Positions 1 through 8,545 of a DNA stretch of 64,000 nt are shown in pieces. The notes beneath the pieces were generated by a model that was not told where the DNA came from, did no database searches, and worked only from the letters and a program-made list of their open reading frames with translations. Within the stretch, counting starts at the first letter, position 1, and each line of letters begins with the position of its first letter. This stretch comes from Burkholderiales bacterium (GTDB taxonomy: Bacteria; Pseudomonadota; Gammaproteobacteria; Burkholderiales; Thiobacteraceae). A program made the translations under genes and the position numbers. The stretch is taken from contig JAIMAL010000002.1 in assembly GCA_023511995.1 (NCBI GenBank), positions 112,765-176,764 on the forward strand. Reading direction: 5' to 3'.

Positions 1-239
1 AGGTCGCGCACGGTGAGCAGGCGCAGGGCGTAGAGCGCGGAGGTCGCCAGCGCCCAGTAGGTGAAGGCGGCCGGCACCGGCTGCGGCGCATTCTGCAGCA
101 GCAGCACGCCGATTTGCGGCCACGCCAGGATGAGCACGCTGCGCGCCAGCGGATGGCGCACCAAGGTGAGCGCGGCGTTGAAGAGGATGCTCAGCGGAAA
201 CAACGGCAAGAAGAGGCCAGCGGCGAGGAGCAGCGTCAT
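1..239 (-). CDS. Small membrane protein, partial (3' end outside window)
   Basis: This is the first 79 codons of a minus-strand gene whose 3' end lies beyond base 1. It starts with ATG one base after the stop of the NuoL-like gene upstream, so it is almost certainly translationally coupled to it. The visible protein is very hydrophobic: it begins MTLLLAAGLFLPLFPLS and then shows about three likely membrane helices separated by short polar loops (near ALTLVRHPLARS and QNAPQPVPAA). I do not recognise the family. The context, a DabA/DabB-like inorganic-carbon locus with a second NuoL-like subunit, suggests a further subunit of that membrane complex. This is inference from position only. Confidence 0.6.
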   Translation of the reverse strand, partial: MTLLLAAGLFLPLFPLSILFNAALTLVRHPLARSVLILAWPQIGVLLLQNAPQPVPAAFTYWALATSALYALRLLTVRD

Positions 240-240
240 G

Positions 241-1920
241 TCACACCCCCTTCAGCCAGATGTTGAGCCGCGCGGACAGGCCGAGCACCGCCTGGGTGAG
301 CCAGGCGTAGACATCGGCCACGTAGAGCTCGCGTGAAAGGAGGGAATAGAAGGTGAGCCGCAGGGCCGACACCTTGCCGCCGGGGGAGCGGTTACTGGCG
401 CTGGCGTAGTAGGTGACGAGCCAGCCCACGACGATGCCCACCGTGAGCAGCGCCACCAGCACCTCGAAGGTACCAATCGGTATGCTCGCCGCAGCGTAGA
501 GGCGATCGCTCACTGCCCGATCCGGGTAAAGGAACAGCTCGAAGGCGTGGCCGATGATGGTGTAGCCGGCCACCACGATGATGAGGGACAGGATGATCAT
601 CGCCATCAGCCGCCACGCGCTGTCGGCACCCAGGCGGTAGGTGGCGAACAGCAGCTGCGCGCCGGTCGCCCAGCCGAAGAACAGCAGGATCAGCGCCCCT
701 TGGCGGCCAACGAAATCGCGGTCCACCAGCCAGTGGGACAGGCCCAGGATCAAAAAGGGCACGGCCAGCGTGATGACCGCCGCCAGCACCCACGGCAGCC
801 GTGAGACCACCGCCTTGCGTTCGACGACGAAGGTGTAGAGCTCGTCGTGGGGCACGTTGTCGTGGCGTCGGGCATTGCCGATGACGCTGCCGGCGCCGAG
901 GAACAGCGTGCCCTTGAACAGGCCATGGGCGATGAGATGGTAGATGGCGAGCGAGAACGCGCCGACGCCGCATTCGACGAACATGAAGCCCATCTGGCCC
1001 ATGGTCGAATAACCGAGCGATTTTTTGATGTCGTTCTGGATCAGCATCAGAACCGAGCCGAGGATGGCGGTAATCAGGCCGACGATGAACACCAGGTGCA
1101 GCACCTCGCCGGCATGTACGAACACCGGCGCAAAGCGATTGAGGAGGAAGCCGCCGGCATTAACGATGCCGGCGTGCATCAGCGCCGACACCGGTGTGGG
1201 GCCTTCCATGGTGTAGGGCAGCCAAGTGTGCAGCGGGAACTGCGCCGAACGGGCGAAGGCGGCAAGCGCCACCAGAAAGGCGACGACAGTGGGTAGCGGC
1301 ATGCCCAGCACCGTGTGCCCATTGGGGTCGGCGCCGATCCGCTCGAACAGCGCCGGCAGCGACAGCAGGCCGTAGGCCTGATACAGCAGGACCGCCGCCA
1401 GCACCAACGGCAGGTCGCCGAGGCGGTAGGTGAAGAAAGACCAGAAAGCGTAGCGGCTCGCCGCCGGCCGCCGCAGGTCATGGCCCAGCAGGAAATACAG
1501 CACCACGCCGATGAGATGCCAGGCCATGAGCAGGGTGATCAGGTCCCCCGCCGCCACCATGAGCAGAATCGCCGCCGCCATCAGGTCCAGCAACGCAAAG
1601 AAGCGCGCATAGCCCGGCTCCTCGGCCATGTAGCGTACGGAATAGACATGCACCACCAGGCTGATGCCCGCGACCATCAACGCCATGAGGTGGGCAAGCG
1701 GATCGAAGTAGAGGCTGCCCCAGCCCGCACTCGACGCCACCCACTGCGGCTTTGGCGCTGCCAGGTAGGCCAGCAGCGAGGCGATGCCCAGCACGAGCGT
1801 GAGCCCGCTGAAGGCGACGCTCAGGCGCGCGATCACGGGGCGCGGCCGATCGCGCAGCAGCGCGATCAGCAGCGCCGAGAGCAAGGGCAGGGCCGGGAGC
1901 AGGAGTGTCAGCTTGTCCAC
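241..1920 (-). CDS. Second NuoL/MrpA-like proton-antiporter subunit (DabB paralogue)
   Basis: A 559-residue inner-membrane protein of the NuoL/NuoM/MrpA Proton_antipo_M family, with about 14 predicted helices. It carries the family segments TPVSALMHAGIVNAG and NDIKKSLGYSTMGQMGFM, the latter with the lysines of the proton channel. The start is GTG at 1920, giving the hydrophobic N-terminus MDKLTLLLPALPLL; AAGGGA lies about ten bases upstream. There are no other complex I genes nearby. A dabA gene and a second homologue (5855-7480) lie 1.5-6 kb upstream on the same strand. A likely terminator and a 570-base gap separate it from them, so it probably has its own promoter. It could pair with DabA as an alternative DabB, or with the small membrane protein downstream. 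Confidence 0.85.
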   Translation of the reverse strand: MDKLTLLLPALPLLSALLIALLRDRPRPVIARLSVAFSGLTLVLGIASLLAYLAAPKPQWVASSAGWGSLYFDPLAHLMALMVAGISLVVHVYSVRYMAEEPGYARFFALLDLMAAAILLMVAAGDLITLLMAWHLIGVVLYFLLGHDLRRPAASRYAFWSFFTYRLGDLPLVLAAVLLYQAYGLLSLPALFERIGADPNGHTVLGMPLPTVVAFLVALAAFARSAQFPLHTWLPYTMEGPTPVSALMHAGIVNAGGFLLNRFAPVFVHAGEVLHLVFIVGLITAILGSVLMLIQNDIKKSLGYSTMGQMGFMFVECGVGAFSLAIYHLIAHGLFKGTLFLGAGSVIGNARRHDNVPHDELYTFVVERKAVVSRLPWVLAAVITLAVPFLILGLSHWLVDRDFVGRQGALILLFFGWATGAQLLFATYRLGADSAWRLMAMIILSLIIVVAGYTIIGHAFELFLYPDRAVSDRLYAAASIPIGTFEVLVALLTVGIVVGWLVTYYASASNRSPGGKVSALRLTFYSLLSRELYVADVYAWLTQAVLGLSARLNIWLKGV

Positions 1921-2184
1921 TGCGTCAAGGTCCCTTGATCAGAGTGGTCCATGTTCGCCACCACGCGGTCGGCGGGCGTTTTCTTGCCCGCCCCTACCTG
2001 GCGGCGCCAACGCCGGGCATTAACCATGATCCATAACTTGCTATCGGCGTTCTGTCATGGTAGAGGCGCCCTTTGCTTATTGTTGATGCATGGGGCGGAA
2101 AGACACTCTGAGAGCATTCTGAATGCCTCTCCGAGGTGACGCGCTCAATACTAGAGGCGTCAAACGATAGACAACAGTCTTAAT

Positions 2185-2197
2185 TTTTTATGGGAAC
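2185..2197 (-). promoter_or_regulatory. Candidate LysR-type operator, copy 2
   Basis: On the minus strand this reads GTTCCCATAAAAA. It matches 12 of 13 bases of GTTCGCATAAAAA in the lysR/dabB intergenic region (7578-7590). Here it sits inside TTAT-N7-ATAA, which fits the T-N11-A pattern bound by LysR-type regulators. Regulation by the adjacent CbbR-like protein is inferred. Confidence 0.4.
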
Positions 2198-2344
2198 GAT
2201 AAGACGAGGTAGATGCATCGGTGGCGGGACGAGGGCGCCGGGAGGGATCAGGTGCCAAGCCAGAAGGCGACGTTCCTTTCGAGGAGTTCGCGCCACGGCA
2301 TGTCCTGGGAGCCAGCGCAGGAGAAGGTGAGAGGGGCCACGAGA

Positions 2345-2374
2345 AAAAGGCTCTTCAGCGGGATAGAGCCTCTT
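2345..2374 (-). terminator. Likely Rho-independent terminator after the dab operon
   Basis: On the minus strand AAGAGGCTC pairs with GAGCCTTTT (one G-U pair) around a 12-base loop, and the descending arm runs into TTTTTCTC. It lies 120 bases downstream of the DUF6671 stop and in the right orientation to end dabB-dabA-DUF6671 transcription before the second NuoL-like gene. Confidence 0.55.
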
Positions 2375-2490
2375 TCGCCTTTAACCCATGGGACAGCGAC
2401 GGCCGGTCACGGTGGATCGCGGGGTGGCAATGGCCGAAAGCATGGGAACGCGGGCGAGGCCCCCCGGCAGGGGACCCGCAGGAACCGGGA

Positions 2491-3360
2491 TCAGGGATTG
2501 CACACATCGCAGCGACCGGGATTGGCGTGGCTGGGGCCGCTCAGTGGTCGTGTCTCGCGCTGCGTGCACTTCAGGCAGCCGTAAACCCAGGCACGGGTTT
2601 CCCCGGTCGGCGCGCCGCAATCCGCGCAGGGCAGGCCGGCTACCCGTTCGACCCTCCAGTAACCGGGTGTGCCGCAGGCGGGACAGCGCGACGCTAGCCT
2701 CGCCGCCAGATCCGCCGCCGCCACGGCGATATTTGCCATGCGGGCGGGGTTGGCATGGGCCCGGCCGTCGGTCTCGACGAAGGCCAGACCATTGTCCGCT
2801 TCCGACACGGCCCAGGCCCACGCCGCTTCCAGTTCGGGCCAGGTTTGAATGCCTTTACGGATGCGCCGATCGTGCGCGTCGCGGGGGCGCACGACCAGTT
2901 GCTGTTCCGGGAAACCGACCTCGCGCGCGAAGGCCTCGAGCGCCGGCCAATCGTGGGTGAGCAGGTGGTGAAAGTTCCCCCGATTCTCCGCCATTCCGAC
3001 GACCTCCAGATTGCGCGGATAGTCGATGAACACGATCACTTCCACGTTCCACGGCGCCATGCCGAGGAAGGGATCGGGAACGAAGGCCCCTTCGCTGCCC
3101 AGCCCAAAGGGCAAGCCCGCCAGTTCCATGGCGAGGCGCGCCTTTTTTCGCGCCACTTCCACCTGCGTGCCGAAGCGGGGGATGTCCCGCGTGAACGTGC
3201 CCAGCAGGTCGGTGTCGTAGCCATCGACATGGCGCACGCGGCAGCCCAGCGTATCCTCCAGTACCGGTGCAATCACCCGCTGCTTACCGTGTTGGGTCAG
3301 CAGCGCGATCTCGGCCCCGGCATAAACGCTGATGGGGGTCGGCTTTTCGCTGGCCGGCAT
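2491..3360 (-). CDS. DUF6671 family protein with C-terminal zinc ribbons
   Basis: A 289-residue soluble protein resembling the uncharacterised DUF6671 family. The N-terminal part (about 10-195) has YAGAEIALLTQHGKQRVIAP, DTDLLGTFTRDIPR, KKARLAMELAG and GLGSEGAFVPDP. The C-terminal 65 residues hold four CxxC pairs (226/229, 245/248, 262/265, 284/287), which looks like two zinc ribbons. The ATG at 3360 is chosen because TGAGG lies nine bases upstream; an in-frame start at 3387 would overlap dabA. It begins 11 bases after the dabA stop and is clearly in its operon. Function is unknown. Its position suggests an accessory role in carbon uptake, for example zinc handling or regulation of DabA, but nothing in the sequence proves this. 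Confidence 0.75.
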   Translation of the reverse strand: MPASEKPTPISVYAGAEIALLTQHGKQRVIAPVLEDTLGCRVRHVDGYDTDLLGTFTRDIPRFGTQVEVARKKARLAMELAGLPFGLGSEGAFVPDPFLGMAPWNVEVIVFIDYPRNLEVVGMAENRGNFHHLLTHDWPALEAFAREVGFPEQQLVVRPRDAHDRRIRKGIQTWPELEAAWAWAVSEADNGLAFVETDGRAHANPARMANIAVAAADLAARLASRCPACGTPGYWRVERVAGLPCADCGAPTGETRAWVYGCLKCTQRETRPLSGPSHANPGRCDVCNP

Positions 3361-3371
3361 GGTGCGCTGCC

Positions 3372-5852
3372 TCAGACCCGTTGCCAATCCGCCTTGGATA
3401 CGCGTCGGTAGACAACGCCATCGTCAGCGATGCGGAACAGGTGCAGCCAGCCATTCTCCACCAGCTGCCGCACCATCTCGTGGCGACTGATGATGTCGTC
3501 CATGGCCGCTTCCGGCGCTTCGATGAACACGGAAAGGCGCAGCGGTTCGTGCACCCAGCGCTGGCCGTCGTGCAGCGACTGCATGGGCAGGCCCACGCGA
3601 AGATCGCCGCCGTTGCCTTCGAGCACACCGATGGCGCCGCCCACCACATTGTGCAGCACCTTGTTGCCACTGCCGAAGCGCCGGTTGTCCACCACCGAGC
3701 CGTAGTACTGCATGTTGATCCAGTTCGCCACCACCATGGGCGCGGTCATGATCAGCTCCAGGATCTTGAAGCCCTCGTCCTTCCGCCAGACATACTCATG
3801 CAGGAAGGCACGGCCGCCGAGGTCCATGCCGGCGGTACGCGCGCGCGGCGCGGCGATGAAGGCGGCGTTGTTGGCCAGCCCCCATTCCGGCCGCACCTGT
3901 GACCAGTCGCGGCTGCGCTGGCGCACATCTGCCGCCACGCGATCATCGGGCAGGTTGCCAATGCCCAGCATGGCAGCGCGCTCCATGCGCGCGAGGTCGC
4001 CGGCCTGCTCCAGCCACTGGCGCAGTTGGGCGAGGTCCGGTGCCAAGGCGGCGGGCACCTCGTCGGTGTCGAACAGGCGCACCTCGTCCGTGGTGGTGTC
4101 GTGCAGGCCGGCGACGAACCAGGTGTCCTCTGGGATGTCGATGCCCCGCTCGCGCAGGCCTCGGCGCACCGCCCGGTCGTTCATCAGCGCAGCCACCACG
4201 CGGGCGCTGACCTCGCCGGTCTGGCCGGCGCAGGCGCCGCAGTCGAGGCCGGTGGCATGGGGGTTGTTCACCGTGGTGCTGCCGTGGCCGACCAACAGCA
4301 CCAGCCGACCGAAGTTCTCGGTCATGGCCATGGCGCGCAGGATGCGCTCGGCATGGTCGAGCCGATCGGCCTGGGGGATGCCGGAAGCGGCGGGGAGCGT
4401 GCAACATTGCGCCTCGGGCACGGCCTCCAGGGTCGGGCCGATGCGGTCGATGTCCTGCCGGGCGAGCCCCTGGCGGTGGGGATCGGGCACCGGCCGGGTC
4501 CAGCCAAAACTGTCGCTGAGCAGCCTGGGACCGTAGCTCAGGCCGGCGGCCTCGACGAAGGTGAAGCAGGACGAGGCCGACAGCTTGAAACCCTTCCATG
4601 CCTTGGACCGGCCGATGCGCTGGCGCCGCTGCTCGAGCAGGGTCGCGGCGTCGCCGCCCTTGACCCGGTCATGGATGCGATAGGCGGGCTTGAAAATCAC
4701 CGGCACGTGGCTGCGGCCGGTGCTGGCGCCCAGCGGCACGTGTTCGATAAAGATGCCGAAGAAGCCGGCGAAGCCGATGGTCTGCACCGCGGGCGCCACT
4801 GTCTCCAGCGAGCGGCGGAATACCTCGGAGCGCACGTCGATGCAGAAAGCTGCCTGCACCGCTGGCCGCGCCGCGGGGGCAGACAGGGTCGGGTTGGCAA
4901 GCCCGGCGATCACGCTGCGCTGGAAGCCGATCTCCATCGCGTTGAGCAAGATGCGGTCGATCTCAGCCGCGGCCTGGCGCTTGGCGGACGGCGGCCTCAT
5001 GCTGGCGGCCAGCATCTCGCGCCAGCGCGCGACCAGCGCCGCGCTGCGCTTTTCCTTGAACAGCAGCACGTCCCATATCAGGCGGATCGCCAGCAGATCG
5101 ACAATAGAGTCGTCACGCTGTCCGGCCAGCTCCGCCTGCCAGCGCAGATAACGCGTCCAAGCCGCCCAGCCGCCGATGCTCAAAAGCGAGGCATGGAGAT
5201 AGCGCTCCACCGCCGCGTCGGGCACGTCCAGCTCCGCCACGGCCCAGGCAATGGCGGCGCGCGGTTCCGCGGGCACGCTGGCGACGGCAGTACGGAAATG
5301 ATCGAGCCCCATCATTGCCGGGCTGCGATCGATGCTTGCTGCCTTGCGCCAGGCGGCGTACAGGGACAGATTGCGCCACGGCATACCCACTATGGCCTGG
5401 CCCAGGTCGAAATAGGCGGCGCAATGCAGGCTGATGCGATCGGTGACGAAAGGGGTCCAGATGCCGCCTTCCACGCGGTCGAGCACTTCGCTCACCGACG
5501 CCATGCCCATTTTCGGCTGCGGCGCCTCGACGGCAAGCGCCCGCTCCACGGCGGCCACGTCGAGCCGGCTGCCGCAGCGCGCGATCGCCTGTTCGATGTC
5601 TTCGTGCGTGATGCGGCCAGTCGCGAGTTGCTCCCGAAAGTAGGCGCGCGGCATATACAGGCTGCCGCCGGTGATGCGCGCCAGCGTGTCGGAGGCGTCC
5701 TGGAAGCTGAGGTCGCGCAGGCCGAAGAACGGGTTGACCGCGACGAAGTGTTTGAGCGGCCACAATGGGGCGATGCGGTCGCAGGCCGCGTCGATGCGGC
5801 GGTTGAGCTCTTCCGCTGAATCCCTTTCGAGGGTGGCGTCGGTCATCTTCAT
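3372..5852 (-). CDS. dabA: DabA-type inorganic-carbon transport subunit (DUF2309/UPF0753)
   Basis: An 826-residue protein of the DUF2309/UPF0753 family. In Halothiobacillus DabA, this family is a zinc-bound, beta-carbonic-anhydrase-like subunit that hydrates CO2 vectorially when coupled to DabB. The expected zinc-site residues are visible: Cys337 and Asp339 in AFCIDVRSE, His523 in LLVGHGSTT and Cys538 in LDCGAC. Spacing is close to the characterised protein. The ATG at 5852 follows the dabB stop by two bases and has GGGAG about eight bases upstream. The N-terminus (DRIAPLWPLKHFVAVNPFFG) is typical of the family. The product is cytoplasmic and membrane-associated through DabB. DIC uptake is inferred from family and context. 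Confidence 0.92.
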   Translation of the reverse strand: MKMTDATLERDSAEELNRRIDAACDRIAPLWPLKHFVAVNPFFGLRDLSFQDASDTLARITGGSLYMPRAYFREQLATGRITHEDIEQAIARCGSRLDVAAVERALAVEAPQPKMGMASVSEVLDRVEGGIWTPFVTDRISLHCAAYFDLGQAIVGMPWRNLSLYAAWRKAASIDRSPAMMGLDHFRTAVASVPAEPRAAIAWAVAELDVPDAAVERYLHASLLSIGGWAAWTRYLRWQAELAGQRDDSIVDLLAIRLIWDVLLFKEKRSAALVARWREMLAASMRPPSAKRQAAAEIDRILLNAMEIGFQRSVIAGLANPTLSAPAARPAVQAAFCIDVRSEVFRRSLETVAPAVQTIGFAGFFGIFIEHVPLGASTGRSHVPVIFKPAYRIHDRVKGGDAATLLEQRRQRIGRSKAWKGFKLSASSCFTFVEAAGLSYGPRLLSDSFGWTRPVPDPHRQGLARQDIDRIGPTLEAVPEAQCCTLPAASGIPQADRLDHAERILRAMAMTENFGRLVLLVGHGSTTVNNPHATGLDCGACAGQTGEVSARVVAALMNDRAVRRGLRERGIDIPEDTWFVAGLHDTTTDEVRLFDTDEVPAALAPDLAQLRQWLEQAGDLARMERAAMLGIGNLPDDRVAADVRQRSRDWSQVRPEWGLANNAAFIAAPRARTAGMDLGGRAFLHEYVWRKDEGFKILELIMTAPMVVANWINMQYYGSVVDNRRFGSGNKVLHNVVGGAIGVLEGNGGDLRVGLPMQSLHDGQRWVHEPLRLSVFIEAPEAAMDDIISRHEMVRQLVENGWLHLFRIADDGVVYRRVSKADWQRV

Positions 5853-5854
5853 GC

Positions 5855-7480
5855 TCAGGCTCCCTGGTTGTGGGCGGGTTGAAGCGGTGCGGGCCACACG
5901 CGCTGCAACAGGCGCGTGATGTAGACGTCGATGTACAGGCCGTTGTAGAGATGCACGTACAGCGTGTCGCGGAGATTCGAACGTGCGGTCTTGAGGAACT
6001 GTTGCATCAGGAGCAGGCCGACGAACGCGGCGATGGTCAGCGGCACGAGCACCGCCTGGAAGCCGGCGGCGGCGTCGCGCAGGGGCAGCACGCTGCCGTG
6101 CAGGGCGTGATCGAACAGCGCGTGCAGGATGAAGTAGACGATGGACACGACCGCGCTGAGCCCGACGGCGCGCAGCAGCGCGGCGGCGTTGCCGAGTAGG
6201 GTCGCGGTCTGCAGCATGAGCTGGCTCACGGCGATGGCCACGATGGTGCCGGCGGCGATGAGGGCGGGCTGTTGCTGCCAGGTTACGCCGAATGCCGCCC
6301 CCACGCCCGCTGTCATGGCGCCGGCGATGATCAGCGCGAGCAGCAGCTGGCCAAGCTGGAAACCCTTCGCCTCGTAGCGGATGGCCGGCGCGCGGAAGGC
6401 GTCCACCCCGCTTCCCGAGGCGAGGAAGGCATGGGCCTTGTACAGCGAATGGGCGACGAGGTGCAGCATGGCCAGGCTGTAGAGGCCAAGGCCACACTCC
6501 AGCAGCATGAAGCCCATCTGCGCCGTGGTGGACCAGGCCAGCGAGACCTTGATGCTGGTCTGCGTCAGCATCACCAGCGAGGCAAGCGCCAGGGTCACCA
6601 GGCCGATGATCGCAAGCAGCGCCATGGCGGTGCCGGAGTGGGACATGATCGGGCTCATGCGAATGACAAGGAAGGCGCCGGCGTTGACGATGCCCGCGTG
6701 CAGCAGGGCGGACACCGGGGTGGGCGCTTCCATCACCTGGATCAGCCAGCCGTGGAACGGGAACTGGGCCGACTTGAGCGCCGCGCTCACCACCACCAGC
6801 AGGCTCGCAGCTTGCAGACGCGCAGGCAGCGGGCCCTCCAGGGCGGCCATGCGTGCGAAGATTTCGTTGAATTCCAGGGTGTGCAGCGTCGAGCCGATCA
6901 GTAAGATCGCCAGCAGCAGGCTCGCATCGCCGATGCGGCTGGCGATGAACTTCTTGTGGGCCGAGAGCACCGCGGCCGGCCGCTCCCGGTAGAACATCAG
7001 CAGCTGGTGCAGGCACAGGCTGGTGACGATCCAGGCGAGCGAGAACATCAGCAGGTTGCCGGAGACGATCAGGGTCAGGATCGAGGCCAGGGTGAGGATG
7101 AGCCACTTGTGGAAGCGGCCCTGGTTCGGATCGCCGTCGAGATAGTTGCGCGCATAGCGCGACACGATGGCGCCGACGAAGGACACCAGCAGCAGCATGA
7201 TCACGGTGACGCTGTTGACGTAGGTGCCGATGGAGAAGGCGCCGATGTCGCCGGGCAGGGCGAGGGAGAACAGGACCCAGGTGTGGGGCGTGCCGAACAG
7301 GTAGGCAAACCCCGCCGCGAGGGCACCGGCGAACGCGAGCCAGGCGGCGCCCTCGTTCATCTGCGCCATCAGGCGGGGGCGTGCGTTGGCCAAGCCGGCC
7401 GGAGTGAGACCGACCAGCCAAAGCAAGGCGGACGGGAAGAGGACGAGAGCTGGAATGAACGAACTCAGCGTCGGTGGCAT
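5855..7480 (-). CDS. dabB: DabB-type membrane subunit (NuoL/MrpA-like)
   Basis: A 541-residue polytopic membrane protein of the Proton_antipo_M family, encoded immediately before dabA, the usual arrangement of DAB/DAC two-gene DIC transporters. Family segments are TPVSALLHAGIVNAGAFLV and QTSIKVSLAWSTTAQMGFM. In DAB systems this subunit is thought to couple cation flow (H+ or Na+) to CO2 hydration by DabA. The ATG at 7480 has TTAAGGAG upstream at good spacing. It is the first gene of its operon and is divergent from a LysR-type regulator gene. The second homologue at 241-1920 shows the same core motifs but lies in a separate unit. Confidence 0.88.
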   Translation of the reverse strand: MPPTLSSFIPALVLFPSALLWLVGLTPAGLANARPRLMAQMNEGAAWLAFAGALAAGFAYLFGTPHTWVLFSLALPGDIGAFSIGTYVNSVTVIMLLLVSFVGAIVSRYARNYLDGDPNQGRFHKWLILTLASILTLIVSGNLLMFSLAWIVTSLCLHQLLMFYRERPAAVLSAHKKFIASRIGDASLLLAILLIGSTLHTLEFNEIFARMAALEGPLPARLQAASLLVVVSAALKSAQFPFHGWLIQVMEAPTPVSALLHAGIVNAGAFLVIRMSPIMSHSGTAMALLAIIGLVTLALASLVMLTQTSIKVSLAWSTTAQMGFMLLECGLGLYSLAMLHLVAHSLYKAHAFLASGSGVDAFRAPAIRYEAKGFQLGQLLLALIIAGAMTAGVGAAFGVTWQQQPALIAAGTIVAIAVSQLMLQTATLLGNAAALLRAVGLSAVVSIVYFILHALFDHALHGSVLPLRDAAAGFQAVLVPLTIAAFVGLLLMQQFLKTARSNLRDTLYVHLYNGLYIDVYITRLLQRVWPAPLQPAHNQGA

Positions 7481-7630
7481 GGGCCGGACTCCTTAAGAGT
7501 GAGGTCGGTAGAAAGAGCGTCCTTTGAACGTCTTGCCGCCGAGTCTAGGGAGTAGCCGATTAAACCGCTAATGAATTGTTCGCATAAAAATGATAGCCTT
7601 TAGGCAATACATGAGCGGAGGGTTCGTCCC
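7481..7630. promoter_or_regulatory. Divergent promoter region of lysR and dabB
   Basis: A 150-base divergent intergenic region. It contains an AT-rich core (about 7558-7610) with GTTCGCATAAAAA at 7578-7590, nearly identical to the motif at 2185-2197. LysR-type regulators usually bind the region between their own gene and the divergent target, so this is the expected operator. I cannot place the two promoters with confidence. Confidence 0.5.
7578..7590 (+). promoter_or_regulatory. Candidate LysR-type operator, copy 1
   Basis: GTTCGCATAAAAA, 12 of 13 bases identical to the minus-strand site at 2185-2197 ahead of the second NuoL-like gene. It lies about 40 bases upstream of the lysR start. Role inferred from repetition and position. 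Confidence 0.4.
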
Positions 7631-8545
7631 GTGATGCATGTCACCCTGCGCCAGCTGCGGACCTTCGAGGCCGTGGCGCGCCTGAAGAGTTTTTCCCGTG
7701 CGGCGGAGGAGCTGCACGTCACCCAGCCCACGGTGTCGAAGCAAATCCGCCTGCTGCACGAGGAAGTTGGGCTGCCGCTGCTGGAGCAGATCGGCAAGAA
7801 GGTCTTTCTCACCGAGGCCGGCGAGCAGCTCTATGCCACCTGCGCCGAGTGGCTGGAGACCTGGAGCCGCTTCGAGCAGACCATCGCCGACCTCAAGGGC
7901 ATCAAGCAGGGTCGGCTGCGGATCGCGGCGGTGACCACCACCAAGTACTTCATGCCGCGGCTACTGGGCCCCTTTTGCGCGCAGTATCCGGGCATCGACA
8001 TCGCGCTGGAGGTGATCAACCGAGACCGGCTGCTAGAGCGCCTGGCGCGTAATCAGGACGATCTCTACATCATGGGCGTGCCGCCGGAGGGGTTGGACAT
8101 CGAGTGCGAACCGTTCCTGGAAAACCCCCTGGTGGTGCTGGCACCCGCCTCCCATCCGTTGACAAAGCGCAAGCGCATTGCGTTCGCCGATCTGGCCAAC
8201 GAACCCTTCATCGTGCGCGAGCGCGGTTCCGGCACGCGGCTGACTGTCGAGCGCGTGTTTCAGGAGCGGAACGTGCCGCTCAAGATCAAGATGGAGTTGG
8301 GCAGCAACGAGGCGATCAAGCAGGCCGTCGCCGGTGGGTTGGGGTTGGCGGTGCTGTCCCAGAGCACCCTGAGCCTCGATCCGGGCCGGAAGGAGATAAC
8401 GATCCTCAAGGTCGAGGGATTCCCGATCAAACGCTACTGGTACGTGGTGCGGCTGCGGGGCAAGCAATTGTCCGTGGTGGCGAGAACGTTTCTCGACTTT
8501 CTGCGTAGCCACGTGCAGCTACTGTTACCGCGGCACGGACCGTAA
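7631..8545 (+). CDS. LysR-family regulator, CbbR-like
   Basis: A 304-residue LysR-type transcriptional regulator. The N-terminal winged helix-turn-helix (about 3-65) reads LRQLRTFEAVARLKSFSRAAEELHVTQ in outline, and the rest is a periplasmic-binding-protein-like effector domain. Similarity to CbbR/CcmR regulators of CO2 fixation is visible in the N-terminus and in EPFLENPLVVLAPASHPL. GGAGG lies eight bases before GTG at 7631; ATG at 7634 is the next codon and an equally possible start. It is divergent from dabB, which fits a regulator of DIC uptake genes responding to a metabolite of carbon metabolism. The target is inferred. A terminator shared with convergent fba follows. Confidence 0.85.
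   Translation: MMHVTLRQLRTFEAVARLKSFSRAAEELHVTQPTVSKQIRLLHEEVGLPLLEQIGKKVFLTEAGEQLYATCAEWLETWSRFEQTIADLKGIKQGRLRIAAVTTTKYFMPRLLGPFCAQYPGIDIALEVINRDRLLERLARNQDDLYIMGVPPEGLDIECEPFLENPLVVLAPASHPLTKRKRIAFADLANEPFIVRERGSGTRLTVERVFQERNVPLKIKMELGSNEAIKQAVAGGLGLAVLSQSTLSLDPGRKEITILKVEGFPIKRYWYVVRLRGKQLSVVARTFLDFLRSHVQLLLPRHGP

Larger units (their letters stand above)
1921..2490 (-). promoter_or_regulatory. Noncoding gap between DUF6671 gene and second NuoL-like gene
   Basis: I see no convincing gene in these 570 bases. Read on the minus strand it holds a likely terminator for the upstream genes (2345-2374), then an AT-rich stretch around 2180-2205. That stretch contains TTAT-N7-ATAA, a LysR-type T-N11-A inverted repeat. 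An imperfect hairpin (GCATTC-T-GAATGC core) sits at about 2110-2131. The AT-rich stretch is the best candidate for a promoter/operator of the second NuoL-like gene, with a leader of roughly 200 bases or more. Promoter placement is inference. Confidence 0.4.

Noticed and set aside
2213..2960. Plus-strand open frames in the gap beside and opposite the DUF6671 gene.
   Set aside because: No ribosome site, Arg-rich composition, and much of the span is antisense to a clear gene.
3372..7421. A continuous minus-strand frame of about 1350 codons suggesting a dabB-dabA fusion.
   Set aside because: The upstream part is a different frame of dabB and has no family similarity; the dabA start with ribosome site at 5852 and the two-base spacing after dabB explain it.
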